The notes below the pieces were generated by a model that was given only the letters and a program-made list of their open reading frames with translations, ran no database searches and had not been told where the DNA came from. 64,000 nt of DNA. It comes from Baylisascaris procyonis. Taxonomy: Eukaryota > Nematoda > Chromadorea > Rhabditida > Ascarididae. This document shows, piece after piece, positions 48,282 to 62,169 of the stretch (positions within the stretch are counted from its first letter, which is position 1; every line of letters begins with the position of its first letter). The stretch covers positions 2,096,501 to 2,160,500 of the forward strand of contig JAZARR010000159.1 of assembly GCA_037389465.1 (NCBI GenBank), written 5' to 3'. A program made the position numbers and the translations under genes.

Positions 48282-49529
48282 ATGGAACGCATTAATAGAT
48301 TGCAGATGATTAAGATGCGCCAATACAAAACTTCCCCTAACGCCCCGAATTCACCGTGTCCAGTAAGTTTCATTTAGTCGTTCAGTGAATGAGCTTAACC
48401 AAGCTTGAAAAATTCCGTTCCCAAGTTCTCACGTCTTATACGGCGTAGGTCAGCTCGAGAAATTCCGACAGGGTCTTTAGAATCACATGGAATCATACAT
48501 CTTTAGAACCAGAGTTGCCGACAAAGTCACAGCTGAAAATATTTTAATATTCACAAAGAGGACCAGGTGTCGAAGAACCAGATATTTTCGTGCTTACCTC
48601 AACCAATTATTGCGAGCAAATCCACCATTTCTCTTCCAGAAAGTAGCATATAAGCAATCCCAGTTTCGTCCTTAAAGCATTATCTGTGTTAAAAGGCATG
48701 TAGCACGACTGAAACAGTGTATATAAAATTTGTATTTCTCAGAAAAGTGAAAAGAAACGGTGAGGTTCGCTCTCTGCTTTCGCTAGACTTATGCTGTTCA
48801 CATGATAAACTCGTGCTTCAACTTCATGCGGCCAAAAACTTTTTTCATCCGCACATTTTTTTCCACTCGAAAGTTGCAATTTCGCTTAAAGTAGCGCAAA
48901 TCCATCCATACGATCTTTGAAAAACTCTCTGAGCAGTCTGAGAACAGTGTACCAACAGATTAAAGAATTGGAATATAATAATAACAACTCTAAGTCACTA
49001 AACGAAACTAATGCTCGATTAGCCTTTCAGAGCATTAGTGCAAGCATTCAAATTTTCATTTCATACTACAAAATTTTTGTTGTAAGATTAGCTAATACGG
49101 CGAACGTTTTATGAGTGCAGTTTTCAAGTTGCGAACACCTTAGGGGCACACTTCGAGTGCGCGAAATGCTTTACAATGAAAACAAAATGTTGGTGTTGTT
49201 AACACGGCTCATTTGGCGGATGTTTTAGTGCTACAAAATGTTCGTTGTGTTCGCAATAAAACGACGAGGCCGCCGTGGTCTTAGAACAAGGCCATTAATT
49301 CTTATTACAGCCCAACTTCTGCAAGTGTTCTATAGAATTGGTACGACCTTCTTGTTGTTTTCCACCTTTCCTCATTAGCCAATCCTCACTTTTAGCATCA
49401 CATTAGATCAGTTCGTCGGCACAATATTGGGGCATCCATCAATCAAGGTCCACCGAATGAATTACATTGCGGATGAAAAAATAGGCGATCGTATCGGTCG
49501 TAGTGCTGTACTTTGCAGAATCATCTGCG
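48282..49529 (+). CDS. Candidate multi-exon gene, unknown function
   Basis: ATG at 48282 opens an exon ending NAPNSPCP|GTAAGT (48362). In-phase exons follow at 48481-48566 (RVADKVTAENILIFTK), 48743-48759 (17 nt), 48787-48890 (DKLVLQLHAAKNFFHPHIFF), 48959-49081 (NETNARLAFQSISASIQIF|GTAAGA), 49229-49340 (KRRGRRGLRTRPLILITAQL) and 49407-49529 (MNYIADEKIGDRIGRSAV). The model starts 46 bases after the stop of the preceding candidate gene, which is close spacing. A basic cluster before a hydrophobic stretch suggests a membrane segment. Chaining by phase alone is permissive. Confidence 0.36.
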
Positions 49530-49599
49530 GTATAATAACGCAGAGGATAAGCGTTTTTATTTATCTTTAGGTGGTGGGGTTTTAGAGCATTTCCGGGAG

Positions 49600-52500
49600 T
49601 CTACATTCTGTGAGGAAATAAAAGGCATGGTTTAATAAGGCACAATGAATGTTTTAAGCGTGTATTTCGTGTAGTAATTGGATGCAAAACTTCAGGAACG
49701 CATTTACTTTTCAATAAACAGCTGTACCGGAGTGAGGAGGAGAGCCAAAGTTTCTGTTTTTCAAAAGCCTCTTTTTTAGCATCTTCTTTCTTGCCATCCT
49801 TCAGTAGTAGAATCTAGTGCCGCCCTTGCTATTTTCAGGGTTCTCTTACCTCTTCCATCATTTGGTTTTCAATAGCACAGTAGATGTGCAGGCAAAGGAG
49901 GGAAAAATAGGAGGAGGGGTAAGACATGGCTCATTTAGAGTTGAGGCAGGTAAGAGGGTCTTTGACTTTTCCGGTTAACTTCTTCATATTTCGTTTAGAG
50001 GATGTTTAGCAAAAATTTTTATTCTATCGAGACTGGAACCTGATAGTCTCAGTTACAGACTAAATCGGAGTGCTTGTAAAACAGTGGCAACAATCATCTC
50101 TGTGGAGTTACCATACACTTTGTCTGCTTGATGGATTATATGTTCAGGATGAGTAAATAAGACCTTAGCACCATGCTTTTTATATTTAAAAGAAAAAACA
50201 TTAGAACTTTAAGTTGCCCATCAAGCAAATCGGTAAGGCAATAGAGGAAAACAGAATCACACGAATATTTTCACAAAACGTGTTTCCTCGCTGCTTACAA
50301 AGACATCTGTTAAAGTGCTCATCATTCAATTAATGCACAAGTCACATTCTTTCTTAAAGTTTAGCGGCTAAAAAATGAAAAATGTTTTTAGAAAACACAA
50401 CTTGGAGAATGCAACGTTTGATCAAACTACATATCAATCACTGGAAAAGACCAATGTGACACAAAAATGAACTAATGCACAGCAGTTGACTAAAACATAC
50501 TGAAAAAGATATAGGTGATGGGTGCACTAAGATAAAGTAAAAAGCATTAAGTGGGCTGATTTCAGCTTTGTTTGCGTTTTTGTTCTGTCCTGCCCGCTGC
50601 TGTTAGCAACTTGGCTCATTTCATTCTACGGAACTTTAGTTCTGCCTAATGTTGCTTACTTACCACTTCAGTCGATCGTATCAGTCTTTGCTGGGTCCTT
50701 CATCTAGCTCAGCTGCCTCCGCTACAGATAGATGCTATTAAGCAGCACCGATTTTTCAAAAAATTTAAGACTCTCGAATAGCACTGCGCCTTACCCACTC
50801 ACTACCCAGCATTCTGATAATTTTGCGATAAAGGCAATATCTGGCTACAAAATAATCTTTCAGAAAGACCTTAACTTCGCCACGGCTTCGGCGACCCGAA
50901 AAAGCATTCGTCCGTAGCATACGAATGCAAATAAAGTCAGAAATCAAGCCAGTGTAATATGTGAACGAAGCTTTTTAATCTCGCTCAATAAGCAAAAAAT
51001 ATGTTTTTGATGAAGTGTTTCATGCTAACAAAAAACGTAACACAATAGGGCCGTGGGCAATTTCCGATGAACAAATCCTTTAAAGCATGAACGTATGCTA
51101 GGATGCATGAAACCGAATGCAATATTATGCAAATCGTGTGGTTCAATTTTGGTGACTCGTATTTAAGTTGCAGAGAATTGAAAAAATTCGTAGGAGCCAT
51201 AAGAAATGAAGATGGTATTATAGCTATAACTTAGCGCATAAAATTTGCGTAATTTATCATTTTGAGCCATACAAATGTTACGATGTTTGAAGATATCTTC
51301 CATTATGTTAATCAAGGCCATGACTTAATAGATTAGTTCTTCAAGTTGAAGCCCATTTTATCAAGACAAGCGGCTGCTCGTAAAAAGCCAATATAAACTA
51401 CTGCAATTGGTATTACTTTTTATTTCCTTTTCCTTTTTTGGAACAAGTAATGATAATTTGTGCATTTTCATGTTGTCTTAAATCTTGCTGCGCTTGAATT
51501 CAGGAACCTTCAAATTTCTATCTTTAAAAAAATGAGGCTCTGTTTATGAAAGGCATACTGAATCGGTGCAGTGCGGTATTAGCTATAACTACCTCATATT
51601 CTCGCCATATGCACTACGTTTATAAGCTGTAGTAGTTTTTTTTCTTTTACATGCTAGTAGTAATCATATTCCGCAAGAGTGAGATGCTAAATCTTATCAT
51701 CTTCTTTCAGCTGATGTTGATCTTCAATCTAAATTTAGTTAGTGCTGAGGAATTCGGAAAGTCTCATTTTTACATTGTTTAGTGGTCAGGTTTTCTTATC
51801 ATGTTGGATGGATAATCTCTGTAAGATTGAAGGTACTACACGTAGTTTTTGCCAAAAATGGCTTGCTTCCAATGTATCCTCCTGCGATTATTGCCACTAT
51901 ATGGAATTGAGGTTATTAAATGACTAAATTTTTATCTAAATTTCCACCAGTCGCCAATGCTGTGGTTATCATGCCGCCATCGCCATATTGTCTGAAAGCG
52001 CTTTATGAGGCTTATGCATGTTCTGTTTATCGGCATATGACAAAATGCACACATTACACGGTAGCTCATTCCTCTCATCTGTTGTTCATGTTTCCGACCT
52101 CCCTAAGTTCTTAGATATGCATAAATTTGGTTTAGCTTTTATGCATATTCACACCAATATCTTGTTATTCTTGTGCTCGATTTGAGTTACAGATGTGTCT
52201 AACAAGCATTCCTTCTCTAGAATATGCTGATTAACATAGCATCTCTTTAATGTATTCAACAGATCTGAACGGTTGTGGAGTGTTTAATGCTTGCTGAGAA
52301 GGAGAAAGTTTTGCTCCAAAGCCTAAAACTGGGCACCTCAGGGCTGAAGCATTTCAACTTGCTTGGAAGAAGATCAAAATCTGGTGAGGGGAGATACAGA
52401 AGGATGGGGTCGAATTGGAAGGATGGCTCGTGCGACGTGATTCTTCGGGGCGAAAACCTTCTGTTTATAGGGCGAAGGAAGTGAAGGAGAGTTTGTGCGA

Positions 52501-54590
52501 AAGAGCATGTCAGGACCCCGATTTAGCCTAACTTGTTGATGAGCAAGAAGGGTTATGCGAGCTCCACTGCTGAAGAAATCGTAGATGAATTTAGAGGGAT
52601 TGTAGAGGGCCGCATCGAAGAGCTAGCTGCATTCGAACTTTCATAGAAAGTTGATGTTATGTGAGGCATAAAATATTTGTTGCAAATTCTTTACATCAAT
52701 TCGGTTGTATGGAGTAGGATCTAGATCGGAGATGCAAACAGCTACCGGTGAATTTGTGTGTGCTGATCGATGCACAAAACGTGCAACTGTGAAGTGTAGC
52801 TGCTCATTTTGTTTAGTGTTACGCAATGACCACTCATCAACTTCAACGTCTGCTCGCAGCGGTGTTGTGATATTGCCTAGAGCAATGCGCACAGTTAGAA
52901 CTCACTGCGGCACGCATATATCCGCTACACCACATTGCAGCTCATCGGAGTGATCCTGTCAGTTGAACAGCGAAACTGAGAGGCCAGCAAAAAAGCGAGC
53001 CTGGATGGAGTTGCATATCTTGAGGTATAGTTGCATTCGCGTTTCTTCGTCAGCTAATCAACTCGGGTTTTCTTTTTATAAACGGCTTCGATCTCCGCTC
53101 ATCCCACTGAGCAGTTACTGCTAGGGCTGCTGTCTGAGCGCAAGTAGAGTAAATCACTGTGCTCGCTGTTTGCAGAATTAATTCGATATCGACCTTTTGT
53201 TTTATAATGGTTCCTACGTGTCGTCTATGGCGCGCTTTAAAATTCAATTTTCATTGAACATAGCAACTATTGAGCACTGAAGTATGTTAATGATTTCGTT
53301 ATTTCTGAAGAAACAACCTAAGAGTGTTGGATTTGAAAAATATATTGCGCCTGTAATGTACACGTTAATTCCTCCACCAGAATGTCTGATTTTCTCTATC
53401 TGAGTAGCCAAATATTCTGAATGACTGTAAATTAATCCTCATTTCTGCAGCAGCGAAACTTTGCCACTGCTTATTAATATTTGCTGTCCTCGCAAACGAA
53501 ATGAGTGAGTACACCGATGAATATTGTAAATTAATCACAATGAAAATGTCTTCACGCAAACTGCCAATTCTTTTAAAATATAGCAGCTGATACGTTGATT
53601 ATGTCGTAAAAAAGTTTGGGTACTTGCTACTAACTGTATTGCCGAATAACTGAAAAATTTTGATAGCGATGAATCTAGAAATGATATCGTCACTGAGTGT
53701 GATGAGTGACTATGCATCTTGATCAGGCACGGCAGCCATTATTGCACTGATGAGGTGTCGTCTTCCATTTAGATGTGAACGCAGTGGGCCGTGGCGTTCG
53801 TTATTTGATTCACGTCTATTTCCCACATTTGCATGCTTGGCTAATTCATCCTTCTTTTCCACATTTCGCTCCTTCTCCTCCTTTGCACTTTCTCCTGAGT
53901 GCTGAAAATATGCTTAAATCGAAAACTTTTACTGTTCTCTCCCACTGTAATCATCTCTTTTACCTGTGCACGTCTGGCATATTAAAAGCCAATGAGCAAC
54001 TCTTTCAATTATGTGATTCATTAGAAGTGCGTTCGGAAATGGTGAAAAAAGTTTCCTTGTGCATAATTCTAAGGATTTTTTTTTGCCCTTCCCTCACAAC
54101 AATGGGAAGATCATTTTTCCCATTGTCCGAACTGATCTACGCTTCTTTCGCTTTCTACTCCCCCCTCCTTCCCTTGCTCACCCCAAAAAACTCCTAATCA
54201 CTTTCTGACTACCCAAAAGATTGCATTATGCGCATATTGTTTTTTTTTGTGTCAAAAAGTAAATTTTTAAGCGCAAAACGTGAAAGCAAGTTTTACCGTA
54301 CCAAATGCGGTTTATTCGTTACATAAAATTGTCTAGCGAAAGAGTAGGCTGAAAGCTACTCGATCAACAGCTTGAGGGCATTGTTTGCTTAACGTTCTCA
54401 CTTCTTCCTCGCTTTTGCTTCGTTTACGCTCCTTGGACACTGCATTTTTTCATTAAACAATTTCTTTGGCAGTTCAGGCATGAGTCATGAAAGCATTTTT
54501 CGAATTCGAAAGATTTTTTTGCCATTTTTTGGTGTGAAAAAATCGAGTGTTCCTTTTGATCTTAAATACTAATAGAATCATCTACCACTT
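49600..54590. other. Long stretch without a supported gene
   Basis: AT-rich throughout, with no domain, no exon pair with matching phase that I trust, and no repeat array beyond short homopolymers. It could be intron or intergenic DNA. Confidence 0.45.
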
Positions 54591-54596
54591 AATTAG

Positions 54597-54734
54597 TGGC
54601 CGGTAGTGACATCTAATGACATTTCTCGGATTTTCCGCCGCGGTCCTAGTCTGATAAATCCTGCCTGGAGACGACCTCCTCGCTACCAGCCCACTCCTCA
54701 TAGCACATTAAGAGAATATTTGATTCTTATGTCT
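54597..54734 (+). CDS. Well-supported isolated exon, unknown protein
   Basis: A 46-codon exon lies between the acceptor CTACCACTTAATTAG and the strong donor TCT|GTATGT. It is in the only GC-rich patch of the neighbourhood and has GC-ending codons. It reads TSNDISRIFRRGPSLINPAW then RRPPRYQPTPHSTLREYLIL. Proline- and arginine-rich, probably cytoplasmic or disordered. It could be a 5' exon of the K+ channel gene to the right, but nothing links them directly. Confidence 0.55.
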
Positions 54735-56063
54735 GTATGTTTGCAAGGAGCCTGAACCGGCTGGTCTTGAGCTTCCTAAGTTCTATTTCACTCATCAAGT
54801 TAATTGAGTGTTCTGGAAGCACTGCTATTCAGAATATCTGAATTCCACCAGTCATGATTTTAGAAGACGTCGATAGTGAGATGAAACTCGAATTTTATTC
54901 GAATATAAACTCATCGTTCATTAAATGCTTACATGATTGCCGTTGTAGTGGAGCCATATTTTTTCAGTCCTCCCAAAAGAAATTTTTCCTCTCATTGCAA
55001 TAGCAGCGCATTAATAGGACTACCAATATTGGCAGAAGGTGTTGCGTAGTATCGGTGGTCTTTAAAATCGCTCATGAAATCTCGTTTTCTCTTGCTAACT
55101 AATGTATGCTTCAAGTTAAATTCAGTTGGAATTGATAAATTGGTGGAATCTGCTCGACGTATTAATTGCTAAACACATTTGTGCCTTTGATGGATAGGTA
55201 ATCTCTATAGGATGAGTGCGCTTCTCATAATTCTTTGTAAAATTAGGTTACTTGCGATGCATACTTTTCCACTTCTTGCAAGTGCTTCACGAACTCGAAG
55301 TCTACTTAAGCATTCCAGAGCATTTGTTAAGAATATTATCTCTCTTCTATTATAATTCAAGGGAGTATTGTGTTTAGCGTTTCCGATCGTCCGAATTTCT
55401 ATGATAGAGCAACAGTCTTCACCATATTTCCGTGTATAATGACTTATTGTTGAAGGAACTTTTGAAGAAATGTAAGTTTGTTGCCTCGCTTCTGAACAAC
55501 TGATTTAAGCGGATTAGAATCATAAGATTTCAGATCAATCGTTAAGATGCTAGAATATTATTCTCTCTGCGTATTTATTTTCTGCTTAGAATCTCCTTTG
55601 GCTGATATAATACCATTTTTACATTGAGAAATTCAAATTGATCGATTCCGCTGCAAAAATTCGAAATATATGTATTGGCTGAACTCATTTGCGTCTTTTA
55701 TATTCACTAACGTGTGTCATTGATATATTCACTAACATTCATTGAACTCACAATATATTGCTTGTAAATTCAATTAAACAATATGGCTGATATAATTTTA
55801 GCTTTCCGCTTCACTTATCATGTGTGTTTCAATATCTGCGCATTTCTATGTCGGAGTGCAGCATTTTCTTCTCATTTTATGTTAAAATTGTAATTTCTGA
55901 ATGTTTTTTATTTGTTTTCTAGTGGCACCGAATTGACGATGAGCCGTTTGAATAAGTTAATAGTATTAGTTATTTTCCTAAAATGTGTATCAAAGAGCAA
56001 TTAGGAGCTTTCAAAGTTCCAGAAGTTGTCTTACATCCAGAAAACGGATGGTTTTAGTCACAG

Positions 56064-56239
56064 TATTCTCGAAAATATCGTTTATGCAATATAGTCGAGG
56101 AGATGAACAGGTGGAAATAACTGAGGTGGAAAATATTGAGCCACATTTTTTTGAAAATGAGGATTCAAATACTAAGTCGAAAATACATGCAGCGGCGTTC
56201 ATTTACTGCGACTTTCTTGTTGCATCCGTATTTTCCTAA
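56064..56239 (+). CDS. Possible terminal exon, acidic
   Basis: After the acceptor TTTTAGTCACAG the frame is open to TAA with an acidic run (RGDEQVEITEVENIEPHFFE then NEDSNTKSK). Composition is unlike the AT-rich surroundings, but there is no domain and no linked exon. Confidence 0.3.
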
Positions 56240-57452
56240 GTATCGTAGATTTCACATTTGTATCATTTATGCTACTGAAGGGTTTCAACGAAAATTAAAT
56301 ACGTCTCTATACATTGGCCACGTTTAGCATCTTAAAGAGAGAATGTAGTGATGAATTGAATCTGTGAAAACTGTTGCGAACAAACGCCGCTATGAGCGTT
56401 TTTCGAATGCTGTTTCTGAAGTTATTCTCACATTGATAGATGAGCACACAAGGGCTATTATTGAATCGGAAAAGTAAAAGTCCCATAAAGAACTCTTTGT
56501 GAGCTGAAGGCAATATTGATTCATTACTTCATGGCAACATTTGGCGCGTTGTTGCACTGAAATGCTGGAGTTCAACCTAAATATGCAAAAGTCAATGGGT
56601 TTTTAACCACTTTATGTGCCTCTTAGTGACTCCGAACTCACAATTATTCAAATTTATTTGCACCGTTATTTACCATCAGTTTTTAACAGAACCTCCAGGG
56701 CGCCTCTAGGACCCAGCAGGTCTTCAGCGTTGTGTAGATTCTCTATCTTTGCTTCTTTCTACATTTCTTTCACCATCACTGCACTCTGGTGTAACACCTT
56801 AACCTTCTGTACTGCTACCGTTCAAGTTTTTTAAGGAAGGAAAAAAGTGAAGGCAGTGACTACCGTTTTCCTCGCAAAATTTTGTCGCATTGTGGAACAA
56901 GCCACTGTACTCAACATTGACATTCATATAGCTGAAATTCAGATAAGCAGCCAGAAGCAGTTTTACTGCATTCATAGTAGGTCAAATGCAGCACAGCTGT
57001 TCTTTTCCAATATAAATGACTGCAATATAATCTTAGAATTACACGGCTATCCATGCTGATTTCTGTAAAGCTTCTGGCAGTACCACTTTCCAAAGTTGAC
57101 GGCTAATGTAAAGATTCATTTAACATACAAGAATGGTTGTTAGCAGGTATAGACAATTTCTTAAGGAACCGATCACTGCACGTTTTTGTTGATGATACCC
57201 TCTGTCAACTATATATAGCGAAATTTTGTGCCCCTTAAGGTTCGGTGTTACAATACGTTCGTTTTTCGTTGTTACTTCCACAAACGGTCACGTCACACTG
57301 CTTGAATCATAGCACTCACATTCGAATGCGGGCGACTCAAAGTTTTGCAGTTTCAGCAACGGTTTAGAATGTCATCGCTTGCTTAAGTGAATGATGCGGT
57401 TCACGGCAGCTTCCGATTTCAGAAGTCTCCATCGTTCGCCTTAACCATCCAG

Positions 57453-57553
57453 ATTCGTCTATGCAATGTGCTTTATTTGACACTCTTGTAGATGAGCATT
57501 CAATGATTTGTGATCATGAAGTATTTAAAGGAAAAATTTTCTGTCTGATACAC
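57453..57553 (+). CDS. Candidate exon, unknown protein
   Basis: The acceptor CGCCTTAACCATCCAG leads into a frame reading MQCALFDTLVDEHSMICDHE then VFKGKIFCLIH, ending at CAC|GTAATG. Phase 2 start, phase 0 end. No family recognised. Confidence 0.4.
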
Positions 57554-58503
57554 GTAATGCAAATATTTCAAGATTCTACATATTTGCCCACTGGTCATGC
57601 GCTGAAATGCTTCAAATTCAAGGCGTATTACTGTATGCAACCATTTTCAAAATAAATGTATACCTGCATTCGAATACTATACCGAAATACTCAGCTGTCT
57701 TTAAATAGCTGAATCAATGGAAAAGACACTGAGATCTTTCATCTTCCTGTTCGTTCTTTTCGCGCCTACAGTAAAATATTTTATCAGCGCTGTGTTCTGA
57801 AGTGATCCCATCAGTGGTCAACAAATCGAGTTGTCTCAATTTGGAATGTGTCCTTTTCTGAGGAGATAGGAAGGAGAAGGAACGAGAGGCGAGATTGTGC
57901 TTTACTGACATCGTTCATGCGGTCCGACGATTAAGTTCCTCCATCTGTTCTCCTGAAAAATTTTGGATATTCCCTTCATTCGTGTTTGCTTCATCACATC
58001 TGTAGTCTCTCTCTTTCACTGACATTTCGCCACTATTTTTCTTGCTGTTCATAATACGAATCTAGACGCATATTGTTGCATCGTTTGTCCTTTTTTTTCT
58101 GTATTTTCTCGCGATCGTTCTGTGTTATGTCGTTTCGAAACATTCCTCACGCGTGATTTCAATTGCATTACGACATAAATGCTTTTGTTTGCCTATGCTT
58201 ATGCTATCCTTGTGTAAGAAATTGTTCTCCGAATATATTACTCTATTTCACATTGTTCTTGCAATTATGAACTATATATGAAAGCACAGCTCTCACGATA
58301 TTCTCCACTAAGCGAAATTTCCTATCGTTTTGAAGTGTTGGTGTCTCACTGATGAGTAAAGCTGGGACTGTTGTTCTGCTTGCAGTTTTTCTGAGATTTG
58401 ATAAAGCACTGATTTCTCAGATCGATAGAGAAGCTGAACACGAATAGCGATGTGCAATTGAAAGCGTTATAGCTATTAAGATAAAGCATTTGCTTTTGTT
58501 CAG

Positions 58504-58619
58504 AAAGCAGTTTGTTGAACATCTTCTGACGAACGAAAAACGTCCATCTCACATCTGTGAAAGTGAAATTTTCGGCACCAAAAGATTCCGTTTTGTCACA
58601 TCATGCGTGACTTATCAAG
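58504..58619 (+). CDS. Candidate exon, unknown protein
   Basis: The strong acceptor TTTGCTTTTGTTCAG precedes an exon open in one frame. It reads KQFVEHLLTNEKRPSHICES then EIFGTKRFRFVTSCVTYQ, ending CAAG|GTGTCT. It is on the same strand as the K+ channel exons downstream and could belong to that gene or to a neighbour. Confidence 0.45.
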
Positions 58620-60556
58620 GTGTCTTTTTATGCGTGTCAGTTGTTACATACTACATGCCTTTAGCAAAAAAAAAGTAAAGAAAAGATTGTTTACAGGATG
58701 CCCATTGTTGCATTCAATAACGTCTATAGCAAATGATCGCCAATGGGCGATTGTTCTTTTGTTGAAAGATATTGTTGTCTTAAGTGGATTTAGGCAGTCA
58801 CTGAATATTGTTGCATAGACTCTCAGAATTGTATTTTTTTCATGGATTATATTGTTTTTTCATCGCGATTCTTGTCGCGTCTCCATAGATATTTCATCTT
58901 GCATTCATTTACATACTCTTCCGCACTGATACAATGTACAATGCTGCTGTCAATTATGATCTCCACAAGATATTATTATATCGTATTATAATACTTGTTT
59001 GTTGCTCTTTGCACATTTTAATTAAAGGAGTCGTCACAATGACGGGTCTTTTCGTTATTCAAATTGAATTTGCCATTCAGATCAGCTTTCTGAGTATTAC
59101 ATTTTTTGTCACTTATTTTTTCGTCGCTAATTTCATTCGTTCGACGTTTAAATCCCTTTCGGCACCGATCTGACATCATTTCGAGCCAAGAAAGATGTGA
59201 TAAAAAGAGTGTAGGAAATCCACTAGTGCAAATGAATCTGTCATTTCTTAGTTCGCATTGAAAAAAAAAAGCTAATGTGCATGCCACTTCGTTTTGCCTC
59301 GCTTCCACTAATTTAATATTTGCCCAACGAAGCGACGCATCGCTTCCCCACTTTCCTGTCACTACGCTTTTTTGCCCAATGGAACCTTCATGGGATGAGT
59401 GATACTTACTCTCGCTTCTTCATATTCTTTTTTACTTATGTTCTTTTTTTTCCAGTTTTTTTTATAATTTGATATCAGCTGTTAATTCCAGATTGCTGCT
59501 TCATTTCTTAAAAATTGCCACAGCGCTACTATTGTTTTCAGGTTTTTGATTCCTTTCTGAAAAGCTGAAACTGCATATTGCTTATCTTTATGATGCCTGT
59601 TTTCCTCAGCTGTGGCATCTCAAAAAATAAAAAAAAAATTCATGGGCAGCGGCCACATCATCCCACTTAAATGCCGCTGCTTGTGCAGCTTAATTAACGA
59701 ACCGTCTCGCTCTTCCAGCTGCAATATGGGATTTTTCCATTCATACTGCCGTTCTTTCATATCCTGTGCATTCTATGGTACTACAACGTCTAGAACTGCC
59801 TAACCATTCAGACAGACTTGTATCAATCACATCGAATTCGGGCCAATTTCAGCATGTCATATTTGCCTTAAACCCGAATCTTGAGTGCACAGTTCAAGTT
59901 TCTATGTACCACTATTTCACAAGTAAAGAGCAGAATACTTTCAAATACTACACACAGCTCGCAATTACGCCTTCAACAAACTTCAGCCACTTTGCTGTTT
60001 GTTCTTCATTCTTTTAGTTTTTTCGATCCCAGTTTTCACATGGTTTTGTTCATACTCAAATACATTCGCCATCATTCTCTGCTTTCTGCTGGTCAAATAC
60101 ATTAACCGGACCCATTTTATCCTGATTTCGAACGATGGAAAGTGAATGGAGTGCATATATGAGGGAATGAGGTGATCTCTCTTACGTGTATTCACAGTGA
60201 AAGCAGGCTGGTGCATTTCCTACATCACAACAAAAAGCTGATGAAGATACGAGTAATTCGATCAGCTAATTGGTTTTTAATGATCCTTTTCAATTTCACT
60301 TAGAGCATTTGGCAGCTATTCTGTTCAATAGTTCCGTTACCACCCTTCCGTTACCGTCCCTCTATGTCTCACAATGGGCTTTTCCCACTTTCTCATGATC
60401 CATTTTGATGCTGTTCGGGAGGAATGAAATAACTAGCAGCATGATGTTTTCTGTGAGATTAGCGGTCGGACGGCGACAAGTAATGAGCTGACTGTAACCT
60501 GAGTATTTCTTAAATTATTTTTGTGAGCAGATACGTTTTTAAAAGGTATTTTTCAG

Positions 60557-62169
60557 TTCCCCTGTTGTTGGTATGTCCGATTTGGACTCTCGAGATGAAA
60601 GGTCGAATAACGGATCAGTGTTCCCAATTATTCCAGAGGAAGAGGTAAATTTGTCATTTCAGCTGTTGTTGGAATTGTATAGTTAGCTGCCTGAACTGAC
60701 TGACTGACTGACTGACTGACTGACTGACTGTAATCAGACGCTGCGCGCTGAGTGATTGCTACGATTAGGTTTCAAGTCAGTTCTAATTATGACAGGTCCA
60801 ATAACTGATTAAAAAACTTGTATAAATTTGGATGCTCACTTTGTAATGACGAACCATTACTTTGTTACTGTTGCAACAAAATAATTCATTAGACCACTGA
60901 CTTCAATGTCCAATGAATTTTTGCATTGAACAGGAAACTGCTCAATTAAAAACTTCGGCACTGCGGTGCGAAAGGTATTGAAAACTTTCCCAACACACCG
61001 TTAAACCGAATAGTAAAATATGGGTGTTGTTGACATGCGATGAAACAATACAAAATAAAGAGGAATTTTAGGCGCAGCTGTTTGGCTCTTTCGGCTAAAT
61101 GTCTACAATTGTTGTCATAGGATTTCAGCGCTGTTGTTCAGGAAACGCTTATTACTGACAGTTGAGAATATTACGCGCCAAGGAATTAAGTGGCAGCTGT
61201 CAGGAAGCATAGCCATTTGCATTAGGAGGCACACAGTGAAATCAGTTGCTCCACCGCAATCGTTATGTTCGATTGACCTGTGCTTTTCACCTTTTGAATT
61301 CATTCTCGCTAACCAACGTACAGTCATGTCGTCGATATCTCTTTATTATTCTCATGGTCATTTTGAATTCTCGTGGTCATTTTTGTCGAAAATATTTGGA
61401 GAGAAACAGACATAATAAATGGTCGGAGATGAAGATATTTCCCCTTCGAAAGACGAAATTTCGCTGCAAAGATTTGAGCAATGTTGGATTCAGACATATG
61501 GCTTGGTATGATATTAATTTTGGTGTTCGAGTGTGATTTCTTATGAAGATTATAACGTTGCCATGAAATCACCTTGAAATCGTCGAAACGAGAATATAAC
61601 TGTAATGATTGTTGCATGCAATCTACGAATAAAAAGGGTTGAATTTGTTATGCACTTCGAAGGGAATGAAGTAGAAAGTGCAGTATTCCTTTCTTTCTGG
61701 CTTCTTTTTTTCTTTCTCTCTTCCCTTCATCCTGTGAATAATTATATAAAAGGGTGCTCAATTCTTTCCCCTATGATAGCTTGTAAGATCGAAAGACCAG
61801 TCTTGTGCTCACTCTCTTTTAATTTGTGAAAAGTATCTGCTCTAACAAAACCAAAGAATGATCTAACGAATCGAGTCAGGGAAAAAGATAGTTTTTTGCT
61901 CGAATGCTGGATTTCTTTTAAAATACATCTATGTCAGTTGCTGTTTTGTCTTGCACTCCTGGTCGTTTCTTTTCGATTTCAAAAATACCAATCTTCCGAG
62001 TGGATAATTTTTGTTGGTAAGTTCTTACGGGCGCAGCGATGTTATTAAAGGTGGTCAACGTGGATATTCCACCGATGAACGGCATCTCCTCAACTACACC
62101 AGAAAATTCGCTCATAACGATCAACGTTTCCGGAATGAAATTTCAGACTTTTCGCTCTACGCTTGCAAG
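60557..62169 (+). CDS. Voltage-gated K+ channel (Kv, T1 domain), N-terminal exons; 3' end outside window
   Basis: Exon 60557-60644 follows the acceptor GGTATTTTTCAG and reads SPVVGMSDLDSRDERSNNGS then VFPIIPEEE|GTAAAT, an acidic cytoplasmic N-terminus. It joins in phase 0 to 62051-62169, which contains PENSLITINVSGMKFQTFRS then TLARF. That is the start of the T1 (BTB-like) domain that assembles Kv tetramers (consensus I-x-I-N-V-S-G ... F-x-T ... T-L-x-x-F-P). The exon stops at CTTGCAAG|GTTCGA just before the expected PDTLLG segment, which must be in a later exon not found up to 64,000. The 62051 acceptor (TATTAAAG) is weak, and an ATG at 62039 is an alternative start. Subfamily unclear (Shaker/Shal-like). 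Confidence 0.68.
60694..60731. repeat. (ACTG)n tetranucleotide microsatellite
   Basis: About nine perfect tandem copies of ACTG (phase GACT). It lies in the intron directly downstream of the acidic exon at 60557-60644. Confidence 0.97.

Noticed and set aside
48481..48660. Glutaredoxin-like protein (ENILIFTK)
   Set aside because: The catalytic C-P-Y-C or C-x-x-S motif is absent and the similarity is a few residues.
53775..54197. 140-codon plus frame
   Set aside because: Within the range expected by chance for this window; a pyrimidine-rich stretch lowers stop frequency and no domain is seen.
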